Both the position numbers and the translations under genes were made by a program. Source: Macquaria australasica (Eukaryota; Chordata; Actinopteri; Centrarchiformes; Percichthyidae). Taken from it: a DNA stretch of 64,000 nucleotides. The notes under the pieces were generated by a model that searched no databases, was not told the origin of the DNA, and saw only the letters and a program-made list of their open reading frames with translations. The first letter of the stretch is position 1; each line of letters begins with the position of its first letter. The DNA is taken from assembly GCA_005408345.1 (NCBI GenBank), contig SEMN01000087.1, positions 248,001 to 312,000 on the forward strand. Direction: 5' to 3'. Shown here in pieces: positions 1 to 12,900 of this stretch.

Positions 1-430
1 CAGATCGTTCAGTCACCCTGTTCGGTAACCACGGCTCTAGTCTCTCTCTATGTTGTTTCGCAAGTACCTACTGACGCTTTGTTCTTCTTGTACCTCAGAT
101 CTCCGGATACCTGCTACGCCTCGCCTCCCTCCAGCCATCTGCCGGCCCAGCGCTCTTCCCCAGCGTGCTACCAGCCTTGTGCCTTGCCTTCCCCTGCCTC
201 GCCTCTCGCCTGGACTCCGAACAAGACTTAGATTATCTACTGACTTTCGCTACTTGTGACCACCTCAGTAGCCTGAATAAACACTTAAGTACTGTCACCC
301 TCTGGTCTGTCGTTCTGCTCACTGGGGTCCAATTTAACCCCGCAACAATTATCTTATCTGTGAACCACTTTACTTTTGCACTAACCTGTATGAAAGATCC
401 TATACAAATAAAGTTTGACTGATATATTAG
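1..430 (+). repeat. Possible retroelement (LTR-like) end
   Basis: A C/T-rich stretch without a protein match contains AATAAA (near 276) and then the phrase CACTGGGGTCC followed by AACCCCGCAAC. This arrangement resembles the end of fish LTR retroelements, where an AATAAA precedes a 3' boundary. A second AATAAA lies near 406. I see no coding domain. The assignment is tentative. Confidence 0.25.
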
Positions 431-3390
431 TCATATCTGAAAGACAAATATTATATTCAGTTATATTAAAAATACCTTAAAATCATGCCAAGTACAGTAC
501 AGTATTTCTGTATTTCTCAAAGCTCTGAATTTGATTTGTATCAGTTTTAAAACATGATGATGATTAAAAATGTTGTGTCTGTTATTCATAAAAAGAGGAA
601 ATCCACATCACGAATCATCAAAAGTTAGGTCTTTACGTGTGGAAGGTGTTCCTGGTGTGCTGCGACTCCAGAAACTGTCTGAGCCTCCATGTCCACTGGG
701 TTGGAGCAGATCCTCGTCCAGTGCCTCCATCTCAAGTCATAATAATAATGCAGGGCTTACTTTCCAATGCAGTGGCAAAGAACTGAAGGTCTGGAGAAGA
801 AAGTCTTTGATCAGTTATACATTTTGCTTTTTGTTTCTGATAAATGATTGTGTGTATGAAATAATAAGCCATGAAGCAATTCCATTAAAGTGGAAATAAA
901 ATGTCCTTTGGATGTTACTCACAAAGTTGGTCTCTTGTGAAGAAGAGTCTGTTCATTGGAGTTGCAAGGCACATGGGGATTTAACATCTGACCAATAGGT
1001 TTGGTGTACAATATCTGTGTTTTCCTGCTCCTCCCACAGACGCTGAGCCTAATGGTGTTCCTCAGTAATCACAGTAACATGTAATGGAGCAGTAAGCAGA
1101 ACCACAAACCCAGTGCTCCTCTCAGGAAGTTCATGTTTCCTCATTAGCCCCTTCCTTCTCCCACCTCTCTGTGGAGTTTGACTGACAGTATGTGGGATTT
1201 GCTAAAACTTAAGCTATAACAATACTGACAGTCAGAAAAATGCACCACTGTTCTCTTTATGATTGACGGACTTTCCCTCTATTATTGGCTTATGCATTGT
1301 TCAAATACTGACTTGTGGGATCTTGAAATATGTGGTACTGTACTGTAGTCGTGTCCTCCCCAAAACCCACCCTCTGTTATGTTTTGTTGTGTGGTTTATA
1401 TTGTTAGTGTTGTATAATGTTCTTTTTGTCTGTAATGTGTATACTGTATAAATAAAAAAAGAAGGGGTGAATTATGGATTTTTATTTATAGAAATGGTGC
1501 TATTGCGTCTGCGTCTCCTTCATTTCAAAGACGCTCTAAAAATGCATAAATTCATCAAATACTTTTTAATATCTTAGCAACAAAAACATCTCTTTCTTTA
1601 GTGTTTTGAATGTTTAAAAAACATGCTTTTGATATGCTGTTAATTACTGTCATATTTAAAATGGCCTATTTTTTTAAGCTTTTAAGTACCACTATCACCA
1701 GGTTACCAAAGTAAATCGATACCTGCAGTACAGCATGTCCTATAAACTGTTTATCATTGTTTAAATGTCATAAGCTCTTTTGCACAGCAAGACTAATTTG
1801 CCTCTGTTATCAATGAAAGCATTACCCATTCTTTACCATTATGCATAAGAGCATCTCTTTATTTATTGATTAGTATACACTAATTCTTTATTTTTGACCA
1901 AATCATGGTAGACTGTGGGTTTTACTGAGTTAAAGGGTGGGTTCACATTTTGTCATTTCTGTCTTAAATTGGAACAGTTTGTGCTTGCTGTAATCATTTC
2001 TCCTGTTCACACTGGCCTTTGAAACATAAAGAGCAATATTTGTACTAAAAAGACTTTAACTTCTGAAGCCTCATATTAGCTTCAGATAAACTTTAGAATA
2101 TGGTTTTGCACAGAATGAGGGTTTTAGACTTTGTCCCCCATCACTTACATTGAAAGCGCATTAAGAGGGGATCAAAAACTGTCAGTGTACATATGGGCGT
2201 GTGTGTATCGTTATAAGACAGACCTGAAAAAATGTGCACCAATCCTTTAAGCTGCTGTAGTGAAGGTATAGGCCACCCAGTGATTCAGTGCTTCTGAAAT
2301 CGTCTGTTGAATAATGGGAAACTTAGTTTTTCATATCTACATCCATCTCTGCCTGTGTTCTTTTCCCATGAAGCTTGAGTGTTTGGCCAACATATTCAAT
2401 CCTTCAGATCAGCAGCCTGCAGTGTTAAAGGAACATGTGATACACGCTTGTGAAGGTCAGGACTTCTTCATCTTTTGAGGGGAAGGAGGATTTAATCACA
2501 ATCCCTGAGGCTCAGAAAGAGAGAGAGAGCAACTTGATAACACGCTTCCTATGTGAGCTTGACAACCTGATTGACCTGACCTGAACTATGATTATAAATA
2601 TGACAAAAAAAAAGACCACCTAATAGATTCAGTCCTGCATGTGCTGAAATAATTAATATAGAACCTATGAACTAAATGGGACTTTGGTAAATATATAAAC
2701 TTAAATGAATGATTTGTTGAACTGTTTTCTGATACCAAACTTGAAGACTGTGTTTCACTGCCATTCATTTGAAAAGGTCAGAGTGTCATAGCCTTATGCC
2801 TTTATTATGTTTTGGGCAAGTCCTGTACCTGCACAGTGAGGGTGACAGCAAATCTGTTGAAAGTGACTATTGAGTTTCTGTAGATAACAATTGAGGTGTT
2901 GACCAAACAGCAAGGGCCAAGGCCCTGCTGTTAAATGTCACTGACAGAAAGGTATAATAACCAGGACTGGTGTAGAATAACTGATCACTGCATGGCACTG
3001 TGACACAACACACCCAGAGCCAAGAAAGTGATGCATTACTGACAAGAAATAACTGTAGGGCTTCATTGTGACAGAGATATAATATTAGGCTGTCTAGTTT
3101 GTTGTTGACAATTAAGTACTAAATGTTGGCCGCGTTTGTGATGACATCTTATTTCTACTATGAACTAATTTTAATATCACTGGTGGAACAAGGACACGCA
3201 GCATCCCAGACACGAGGGACTTCACATACAGTAAATCAAGAAGAAAGGAGGTCAGTGAGACGATCTTGGTTCAGTGTGTCATGTACAGGTTTCCTAAATG
3301 CCACTAATGGGCTTGGTGCTGTGGTGCATTCAGTGTTGAAATACTTGAAAAGTCACGATTGTGTTTTGTTAAGGCGTCCTCCAGAGATTT
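431..3390. other. Intergenic stretch, no recognisable gene
   Basis: AT-rich DNA with short ORFs only. AATAAA motifs on the plus strand near 894 and 1450 (the latter after a T/G-rich stretch and followed by an A run) could mark 3' ends of a plus-strand neighbour converging on hspg2. I cannot connect them to a coding exon. Confidence 0.4.
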
Positions 3391-3731
3391 AGTGCTCTTC
3401 CATTAAATTGGAGGACTTGCAAGATACAGATTAACAAAAGGAATGGTCAAAATCGAAGCAGTAGAGAACGAGATATACTGACTTTTAGTTCCTAATATGG
3501 GTCAAGCTACAAACACTGGATCCTACACTTCCCATAATGCAATTTGCCCACACCTTTGAAACATCACAACCCCGGTTTGTAACAGACTTTTTATGAAATG
3601 TTTGAAATGTCAAAGCTCAAGCTTAGACTCTAGTAAGTTGCCTCCAGAGCCATAAAAGACATTGTACAGGGTGAGTAGTGCTCCCAATAACGAGTGAACT
3701 GATGTGTAAAATTGGTGGAATTGTCCTTTAA
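3391..3731 (-). repeat. Dispersed TTAA-bounded repeat, family 2, reverse copy
   Basis: Reverse copy of the element at 19974-20354 and about 36235-36665. Shared pieces are the GGATCCTACACTTCCCATAATGCAA stretch and CCTCCAGAGCCATAAAAGACATT. It ends CCTTTAAG. Confidence 0.6.
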
Positions 3732-3845
3732 GAATGCCACTTTGCAGCATCATGTTATTTCTTGTGGACTTACCTTAAAATCATTAAAGTAAATACAGTA
3801 TAAACGTTATTGGCACAAAGAAAAAAAATCGTACAAACCCAAGAC

Positions 3846-6800
3846 ATGACAAGACTGTCAAGTTTTATTGAAACACTAAATTAATTGTTGTGTGGCTCTA
3901 CTAAAAATAAACAAGACTCTGACCCTTCTTTTCAAGAAGCTTTCCAGCATCTCAGTGTCTTTAAAGTGAATTATCTATTTTGTAAATTAAGTACAAAAAT
4001 CATTCAGACATTTTGCTAAATAATTCAGACTAACTGTGTAAACCCTGGTTGTGTTAGAGTGATGAGAATTAAGATCTTTACCAAAACCTATAGTAAGAAA
4101 TAGGCCTCTTACATAACAGCCGTAACACGAGCATGAAAACTGAGCCACCACAAACCCACCTCTGTCTCGTCCTCTGACAGACTGACATCTTCTGGGGTTG
4201 TTTTTTTTTTGCCATAGAACCATTAGCCCTCACGTTTATGTACAGGTGAACAATACTGACAGAATATTCATCATTTAGATTAATGTAAACTACTGTTATG
4301 TACTGTACATAATCAGTATAGTATCAGTATCAACAACCTACTTTTGTTTTCCTTTTATCCAACTAATGCTGGCACAGTCACTTTTCATGATGCTTTCCAT
4401 ATTCATCCATTGTGAAGGCAATTTAAAAAATATATACAGTAGACTGTAAGATGAGAGCACTGTACCCATGGGACAGGTTTATTTTAGAAACCTGATTTGG
4501 GTGTAACCCCTACAAGGGAACACTGGATCTGAACTTTCTTGATAGGTAGTGTAATCTGCGTCTTTTCAGGGACCAGGTTTAAGGCTTACCTGTACAATGG
4601 ATTATTTGTTAACAATGAGATTTGGCACAAAAATGCTCCATCTAAAGAACCCTCCCAGCATGGAGCAGAACACAGGAATGCAGAGGTGAAAAAAAAAGAA
4701 AACTCACAAGATTATAAATAGCACATGAATTTTGTTTTTAATTAAGAAACACCAAGGGCAAGGGGAGTGTCTTTTCAACACTGGAAATGGATGTCAGGTC
4801 GTCCTGACATGGACAATATTTCATCTGGTACAATTTCATTCATTTAACCGAGTTATCTGCTTTTTTCCACCATTCAGAAGTGAAATGGCAAAATGTTTAA
4901 AACATTTCAAAATAAACATTTCCATCATTACTAAAAGTGCACCTTCCATATTTTGCAATGGCCTAAAAAACAACCAAAAAGTGGGCAAGAGTGTACAGTG
5001 TATATATGAAAATCCAGTTTAAGAGCAGATACACAAAAGACACCCAACAAGGGGCGCACTGCTTCAGTGTTCCAGACCTGGACCACAGCAGTGGCTCTTT
5101 TCAATCCAAATGATGACACCTTTCTATGTAGATAAATCATTTATTTTTTGCATTTGGAGCCTAAGACTTTTTTCATTGAGTGAATAATAAGTCCGGTTTT
5201 CAACCATTTGAGCAGGCAGTTCCAGTCAGGTGTTACATATTAACCTTTTGTGGAGCTTCATTTGGGGATTTCTGTAGAACTTACCGGGGGGGCCGTATTC
5301 AAACTCAAACATGAGGGGAAAAACAAGGGGATGTGGGAGCCAATACACAATAACCAGAGAAAAGAAAATAGCAAGCTTCTGTGATCGCTCTAAAACAGCA
5401 AAATCAAGCCTCGAAACAACAGCGATGAAAAAGAGGGAAAAGAAAAACAAAAACAAAAATAAAATAAAATAAAATAAATAAAAATGAAGCAACTCTACGA
5501 GAAAAGGATAGTGCTCATTTTGAGGATATTAATACAAATATTTTAAGCTTACAAAAATGAGAAAAAAAGGTTTGTGAACCCCAAAGTGATCGTGCCGTTG
5601 TGGTTTTTGAGGTGTGGTTGACTAAAAGTGGGCGAGCATGCTTTATTAGAGCTACACTACTGGTCACAGCACCTGCAGGAGGCTTCCACTACATTCCCAC
5701 ACGGCCAAACACTATCTCAACTGTGTCCTACTGCTGTTACCTGCGGATGAATCTCCCTCTGCAGAGAAAACAACGCACAGAACCACAGAGCCTTCAGAGT
5801 TTTATAGCTTACTGAATTGTCGCTAAAGCTACCAAACCTGAAAATTAAGTAGCATCTTGAGGCAGTTCTGGGTTGACCCTCCTGAGGATATGGATAACAT
5901 ACACACACACACACACACGCACACCTGACTCCATACAGGGACTTAAAGTAACCTGTGACATAACCAACACATTTACTAGCAGACACGTTCATTCTCAATT
6001 GATAGAGATATCTACCTGACTGGCAGATAGTTTTACACATAAAACAATATCTTCAACAACCACACATAAAAAAATTACACCCTTTTTAGCTCTTTAAAAC
6101 TGTTTTTATGAGATCTACTCAATCAAATAAGGCTGTGGAGGCAACAAATCATCTTATAAAATCAACCTCAAATGCCATGCATATCAAGAAATGACACTAC
6201 TGTATATTATTTTAGATAGTTTTCTTAATCTAAGTAACCAAATTACTAAAAAAACAAAAAACAAAAAAACACTTCTACATGTGACAGACAGGAAACCATA
6301 TGACTATGTGCTGTATCTTCATGTCTCACATTAGCACCAAGGTTTCTTTCTTTTTCATAAAAAAAAGAACGAATACAGACACAACAGCGCTGTGAATGGC
6401 TTGCAAAGCAAAAATCGGCCGTGTTAAAGCGGCAGTATTTGTAACATTTGCGGTTATTAATTTGTATTTGACGACCTGAGTTGTGTTCTGAAGCTGCATG
6501 TGACCGTGACCGTGTGCGCTCCTCACTCCTCTCCCAACAAGTTGCAAAAGACTGTAAGCATGCTCGTGCGTGCAAAAAAAAAAAAAAGGTTCCTCTACAG
6601 AAGTGAAGAGAGAAGGCCTAAACATCTTCAAGTATTAATACAGTTAGGCCTATAAAAAGCCATGGGGACACAGTATTAGAACCCAGAATAAACTCTAGGA
6701 AAGTTGAAGAGCAGTTATGGTTAGTTTGCATGTTTTCCCCCACAAATATAATATATATATATTCATATGTATATAAATAAAAATTCAGTGCTGTAAAAAC

Positions 6801-7180
6801 ATCTCCAACTCCATAGGATCTGACCCATCGTAGAAGGCCTAATATGTTTTACTCTTACTCTTCTCATGTCTAACTACTGCTGGAAGTATGTAAACTGTAC
6901 TGGTTCTCCTGTGTTAATAGTCCTTCATTGAGAATACAACACTGAGGAAGAGAAGACTTGTTAATATCATTTTTTTCTCTTTTTTTTTTTGGTTTTACTG
7001 CACACAGAGAAACATATCCTGTTGTGTCATCTTGTTTTTTTTATTTTTGGTAGCAGCAAAGCACCAAGTTTGTGTCAGCCTCTTTGTGTCTAAGTCTCTC
7101 TGTGTGAGTCTGCTGTGTGTGTTTGACATCACTCCATAGTCTCTGTGTGTGTTTACGTGTGTTTGTGTGCGCGCTGCGAT
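3846..7180 (-). promoter_or_regulatory. hspg2: hspg2 3' untranslated region with three AATAAA poly(A) signals
   Basis: After the stop at 7181 the minus strand has AATAAA at 7040-7045, 5140-5145 and 3864-3869. No coding frame with recognisable domains occurs here. It contains a CA/TG microsatellite (about 5899-5925), TA-rich stretches and homopolymers. Which signal is used cannot be told from sequence; the most distal lies just before a possible transcript end near 3845 and would give a 3.3-kb UTR. Confidence 0.45.
7040..7045 (-). terminator. hspg2: Poly(A) signal AATAAA, proximal
   Basis: AATAAA on the minus strand 136 bases after the stop codon, embedded in an A/T run. Downstream there is an A-rich minus-strand stretch at 6970-6990. 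It could define a short 3' UTR form. Confidence 0.35.
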
Positions 7181-9903
7181 CTATGAAGAGCATGGCTGCA
7201 CGTTGATGCCGTGGGCTGCATGGGCCTGCAGGTCGATGGCCTGGGCTGGCTGCTGTCCCGGCCGGGCGTTCATCAGCGTCAGGTTCCTCACGCAACCCGT
7301 CATTCCCGACAAAAATTTCCCTCCTGTCATAGCAGCCATGTCTGGGGCTCCGCCTGTCACATAGTAAGCAACCAGTGTTTTACTTCCTCTTTGGTAATTT
7401 GGACCCACAAAACAGTTTTGAGGAAATTTTGTTCTTTGATACAGCTTTAAATAAATCACCCAGATAACTTCACCATTTTGGAAGAAATGAAAAATCGAGG
7501 GGACTGTGTAGATAGCTAGCTTAACTGGTAACACTGGAAGGTAAACTCACTAAAGCACCTATTTCCTATTTCACCTATAAAGATAATGTTATGAAGGTAG
7601 AAATATAATATCTGTGAACTTCCAAGTAACGTTAGCTTTGTTAGCGTTAGGAAAATGAACTAATGAAAGATAAATACAAGAGTAAAACAAATTAAGTTTA
7701 AATATATTTTATCAAATATAAAAACTTTAAAAAATATATTTTTGGTTTGCTTTAATCATTTGACCAACAATATTATTTATTGATGTATCTGACTGATAAA
7801 CTGTCACTACATTTTGTTAGTTTCAGGGCTCCATACTTTTAATCCACTCACCCAGGTATATACTGCCTTTGGTGTTGACCATGAGGCTTCTGCCTTTAGA
7901 CTGTCCACGTAGCGCGGCTCCTCCATCAATCTGGATGTATCCATCTTTTCCAGTTCTGCGAGAAAAGAGAAACATGACGAGATGTACACGACTCACTACA
8001 AGCACTGAACATGCGAAGACAAATCTGAAAGCTGCAGATGAAGTTGATATATTGATAATAGCTGATAGAGTTGGTAAAGTATATCATAAAAAAAGCCCAA
8101 TACAGCTACAAACAACCATTAGTGGGGTCCAAAGTTATTGGGTTAATCATACGACAAGAGGACACAAATTATACATAAAAAAAGAACCTTAGCATCACAG
8201 GTGACAATTCTTCAAAGCAAATGTTTGGATGTGTTTTTCAGCCACTGGTTTCATTAATTTCACAACTGCATAGTAAATCAGTTTTAAAACACTTGCTTTA
8301 GTCACAGTAATTGAAAAAATCGTGTCTGTTTTTGTTGCTGTAAAGTTACATTTTCAATGCAGTGAAATACAGTTGTTAGCGAACATTAATTTGAAAAGAA
8401 GTAACCATGAAGGCATTTGAGATGGCACCAGAAATTTTCAGTTTGTACAAGAACTTTGTTGAAAAGAGCACCTATTGAAACTTCTAATGGTTAGTTTTTA
8501 CATGTATATACAGTGTATATATATATATATATATAAATATAATATGCAATAATACCTGACTGCTGTGATCTTATGCCACCTCCCATCATTGATGGACTTC
8601 CGGGACAAGATCTCTGCCTCTCCGCTGCCCAACTGGTAACTGGATATCATACAAATCATCAGCATCACTACAACATTAATATGAGCTGAAAATTATAACA
8701 CTCATCCAGATGTCAACAGAACTACAGGGTTACAGGGCTGAGTCACCTGAAAACAAGGTGTCCATTCTGTAGGCCGAGGCTAATGAAGTCCTTGCCTCTG
8801 CCGTGCTCTCCAAGTTCCTGGATAATAAATGTGTTCAGTCAGCAGAGGAAGAAGATGTTGTGTGGCTGAATACTGTGAACCACTGACCAGCTGTCCTGTA
8901 GTAATTTTCCGCAACAAGTATTATAATAGCAAACATGTGGCAATGCAGACAAATCGCTCCCAACAGAATTTGTATGTGTGACATAAAACCTTTCATGCAA
9001 AATAACAGTGACAAGAGAAGCCATCATGCACATTGTGCAATACAAACACAGAAACTTGTCATTTCAAATCATATGGGTCTCCAGAAGTATCTTATAATTG
9101 CTCTACTATACATATTTGCATGGAAAGCACGTTATGAAACATGCCAAATAAATAAGGAGTGTCTTGTGTTTGAGTGGATACCTTTTTACTAGCATGCACC
9201 TTTCGCAAATTGCGTGCGCCATTGGTCTCCTGAGGAAAATGGAGGGTGAGTTAGAGAAGCAACATGCATTTATTTAGTGGTGTCAGATAGAGCCGGGCTT
9301 GCAGCCAACATGGCCAACAATGTTATGGCCTCAGTGGCACAAGTATGGATTAGACAGTGTGATGATGAATGCCGCTCAACAGCCAGTGAAACCTTGAAAT
9401 GAAAGAAAATGCAGTATTGTGTAAGTGATGTATTTTTGTTGACATGTAAGTCCAAAACTCACTGAATGTTATGAGAACATTAATGAGTGTCACTTCTTTA
9501 CAGATGAGGTAATGGTGATGATTACGAGCGCTGAAGTGCAGTAGCAAAGTTAGGGTGAGATGACAAGGTGGAAGGGAAGGATGTGAGTATCAGATTTGGA
9601 TTAAACCAAGGATCAGTCCTATGGATAAGTCTCGAGACAGGACCAGGACTTACCACTCCCTGCCACAAGATCAGGCCCTCAGAGGAGCCAGTGCTGATCT
9701 CCAGTTCGATGGTCTCTGGCGAGTCATGGGCACTAAAACATCAAAAACAACTCATTTTATCCTTGATGCATGGTTTTATCAACTCCTAATAATACAGCAT
9801 CTGTGAGGAAAAGCAAAGTACACTTGCCTTCTTGGAAAAATGGATTTAGGAAGGGTAATGTATCCATCATTTTGGAAATGAGCTGCATACTGATAGGGTG
9901 AAT
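7181..9903 (-). CDS. hspg2: hspg2 LG3 domain and stop codon
   Basis: Exons 9828-9903 (SPYQYAAHFQNDGYITLPKS), 9654-9732 (AHDSPETIELEISTGSSEGL, then ILWQGV), 8747-8817 (ELGEHGRGKDFISLGLQNGH), 8556-8639 (YQLGSGEAEILSRKSINDGR), 7852-7955 (TGKDGYIQIDGGAALRGQSK) and 7181-7353 (GAPDMAAMTGGKFLSGMTGC to NVQPCSS, TAG) encode LG3, the anti-angiogenic, integrin-binding fragment in mammals. The first intron uses a GC donor (AAG|GCAAGT), required by phase. The closing Cys pair (GC...QPC) is present. Confidence 0.97.
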
Positions 9904-12900
9904 CTACAAAACAATACAGTAAATACAAATCAAAACAACATCCAAATAATAGTAAGGCTGCTGTGAAGTTTCATCCTCACTGTTATGGTGCCCTCCAGTG
10001 GTGAAAACATGGAAGAAACCCTGGTAAGACCGGCTTGGTTAGATAGAAAAGTTACAGACAAAGAGGTATTCTTTCACTGAAATCACTTAGCAACATATGT
10101 CATTTGTTGGTGGTGTTTAAAGCTTAAAGACTAAAGTAGTAAAGAATATGTAACCTTTAAAAGAAGACATAACAAATTCTTCCTCTTACCGATTTAAGGT
10201 TGAACTCATACAAAATTAAATTAAAAACACTCAGGGATTTTGCTGCTACAGCCTGACTTGGTCTATTATGACTAGTAGCTTATGGTGGCTAATGTTAGCA
10301 AACTTTAGATAGATATTGCTGTGTAGCTGATATTAATGAATTAGTTTGCTGACTCCTCTTTGCTTGTGCTACTGTTAGACTACGTTTTAGCATATTATTT
10401 AGCCAATTCAATAAACACAGTGTGTTTACTTCTTGTTTTACTTCCGTGACACACCAATCTGTGACATGCTAAAATATGGCTAGCAGTAGCACAAGTAAAG
10501 AAAGATTATAAAGTCAGCAAAGTGACTCATTAATATCAGTTACAAAGCAAAAGTTAAAGTTTGCTAGCATTAGCTACCATTAGCCACAATAAGCTACATA
10601 CCAGACCAAGCAAGTCTTGTCTGGTATATAACAAGGGTGTTTTATTGTTTAGGAATTCACTTTTCATTTGTAAGAGGAAGATATGTTATTTATTTTCTCA
10701 AAAGCTACATAGTCCCACTTTAAACACATATATGAAATAAAATAATCCTAAATTTCTTTATGTGCCTAAAATCCATATATATATATATAAATACTGCAAC
10801 ACAAATCTTCCGTACGACCAAACCAGGCACCATGATGCAAACACATTTGCCATTCCTCACACGCTACACCATCTTTGACCTTTCAAACTGAACTCACCAT
10901 GGGTCCATGCACAAATACCACACTAAGTACAGAATGTGGTTGAAATACATCTCAACTCACCCAAACACCACCACACTGTGCTTTCAACAGACGGTTGGAG
11001 TTGTTAGTAACAGCGTAAATGTGTGGAGCAGATTTAATGTTCTGACTTCAGAGAGAAAAACAAGTATTTTTGTGTATTTTCTTGTTTTATAGAAAGGCAT
11101 TCTTGAAGAAGACGGAAACAAGATTTTATGTTGTGAGTAGCCATCTTACAGGCATTGACATGACGATAGGGAAAAACAAAAATAAGGGGAATTCCACATT
11201 ACATCTGGGTCCAAAAACAGGCAGCACAAATCAGTTGATCTCCCAACTACAGTCCACCATCCTATTACCTTTTAGCATAGATGCAGAATTCCCCTCTCCC
11301 AACTTTCCAATGGGGATAAGAGCCTCAGTTGCCAGTTGAGTACAGACGCATGTTTGGTTTGTTTTTATGTGCGAACATGTGTTAGACAATAGGCAGTTCG
11401 GGATGAGCTTGGAAGGGACGTGGGGCCCCTCGAGCTCAGACGGGCCCCTGTTAGTCACGGTCGTGTCAGGCAGACTGAATACCGAGATACTGTACCATTT
11501 GCCTCGCTAGCTTCCAAATTCCTCAGGGCCCTGGGGAAGCTGGAGACCTGGCCTGTGTGCGCAGGATATATCCATGAGAGTGCAGGGGTAAGACATACAT
11601 AATCACTTAGGGTTAACCCTCCCAGCATGCAGGGCAATGCTGGGAGTGAGCTGTTAGCAAGGCTTCATACTGTGGAGAATGTGAGTCATATGGGCTCATT
11701 TCTGTCTAGTTTTTCTGCTTTGATGATAAATATCTTTGTCTATAGGATGCAGGTGTATGCAGTAAGTAACATGTGCTGTAGGGGGACACATGCTTTGGAG
11801 ATTTGGAGAATTGTTTTCAGAACTGTTTTTAGACAAATCAGCTGCAACTGAAATTGCATGATTATAAATGAACAATACAATTAAACCATTTTACCCACAT
11901 GTTCTGCTATTTCTGGCTTTGATTTTGTTATAATATGTGCCACGCATGGTTATGTAGATAGTCAATACTTACTTTCTTCACAGTTCAGGCCTGTGTGGCC
12001 GGGTGTGCACACACACTGGCCGTCGACGCAGCTGCCGCCATTCTGGCACTGAAGGTTGCTCTGGCACACATCTTTCACCACCTCACAACGCTCACCTGCA
12101 AGGTCACATACCAGTAATCAGGGGTGAAAGGTCGATGGTCAAGTTCACACGGACAGGCAGGGCGAGTTCAAAGGGTTTGGAGATACATGGAAAATGTTCA
12201 CTGTTTTTTGGGTTATACCAATTTAAACTGAAAAATATCCAGATATTTTTTAAGGTGCAGATCGGTTTAAATTTATTTTAAACCAGATTTTATGTTCTGA
12301 TGCACCCTCAAGTTGTATTTCCTAGAAGCCGATGAACACAGCACAGCTCAGAAAATCTTCTAGTTATAGAAAGTTAAGTGAAAAATTAGCGTAAAACACA
12401 AAGAGCACGAGCACTAACCTTCAAATCCATCCTTACAGAGGCACTGGTACTCATATTCAACACTCGACATGCAGTGACCACCATTCAGGCAGGGCCGGCG
12501 GTCGCAGGGGCTGTTGTCCACACACTTGCGGATGGATCTGCTTTCTGTGAAGCTGTAGGACAGATCCACCTTCTTGTTGTTGATGGAAACCTAAGCAGGC
12601 AGTGCAGACAAGTTTAAGCTACCACATGCAGAAAAATATTTATTTACTTTTGCTTGATTTCCATTTTTAGCAGACAGAGACCTCACCTCTCCTATACATC
12701 CCTCAAACATTTCGCTGACATTGGCAGGCTTAGGCAGGATGTCCATGTTGGGGACTCCTCCCAGGTACATGGGAGTGTGGATATTGAGACCTTGGGCTTT
12801 TCCTGGAGACGTTTTCCTCTCCACTGGGCCTTGGTCCACCCTCAGGTGGCCGGCCCTCTTGTTTCGCTCGGCCACAACTCTGTGCCACTGGCCCAGAGAG

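Noticed and set aside
620..790. Plus-strand open stretch reading LYVWKVFLVCCDSRNCLSLH before AATAAA near 894, possible last exon of a neighbour
   Set aside because: No recognised domain, no clear acceptor or start, and the region is AT-rich on both sides.
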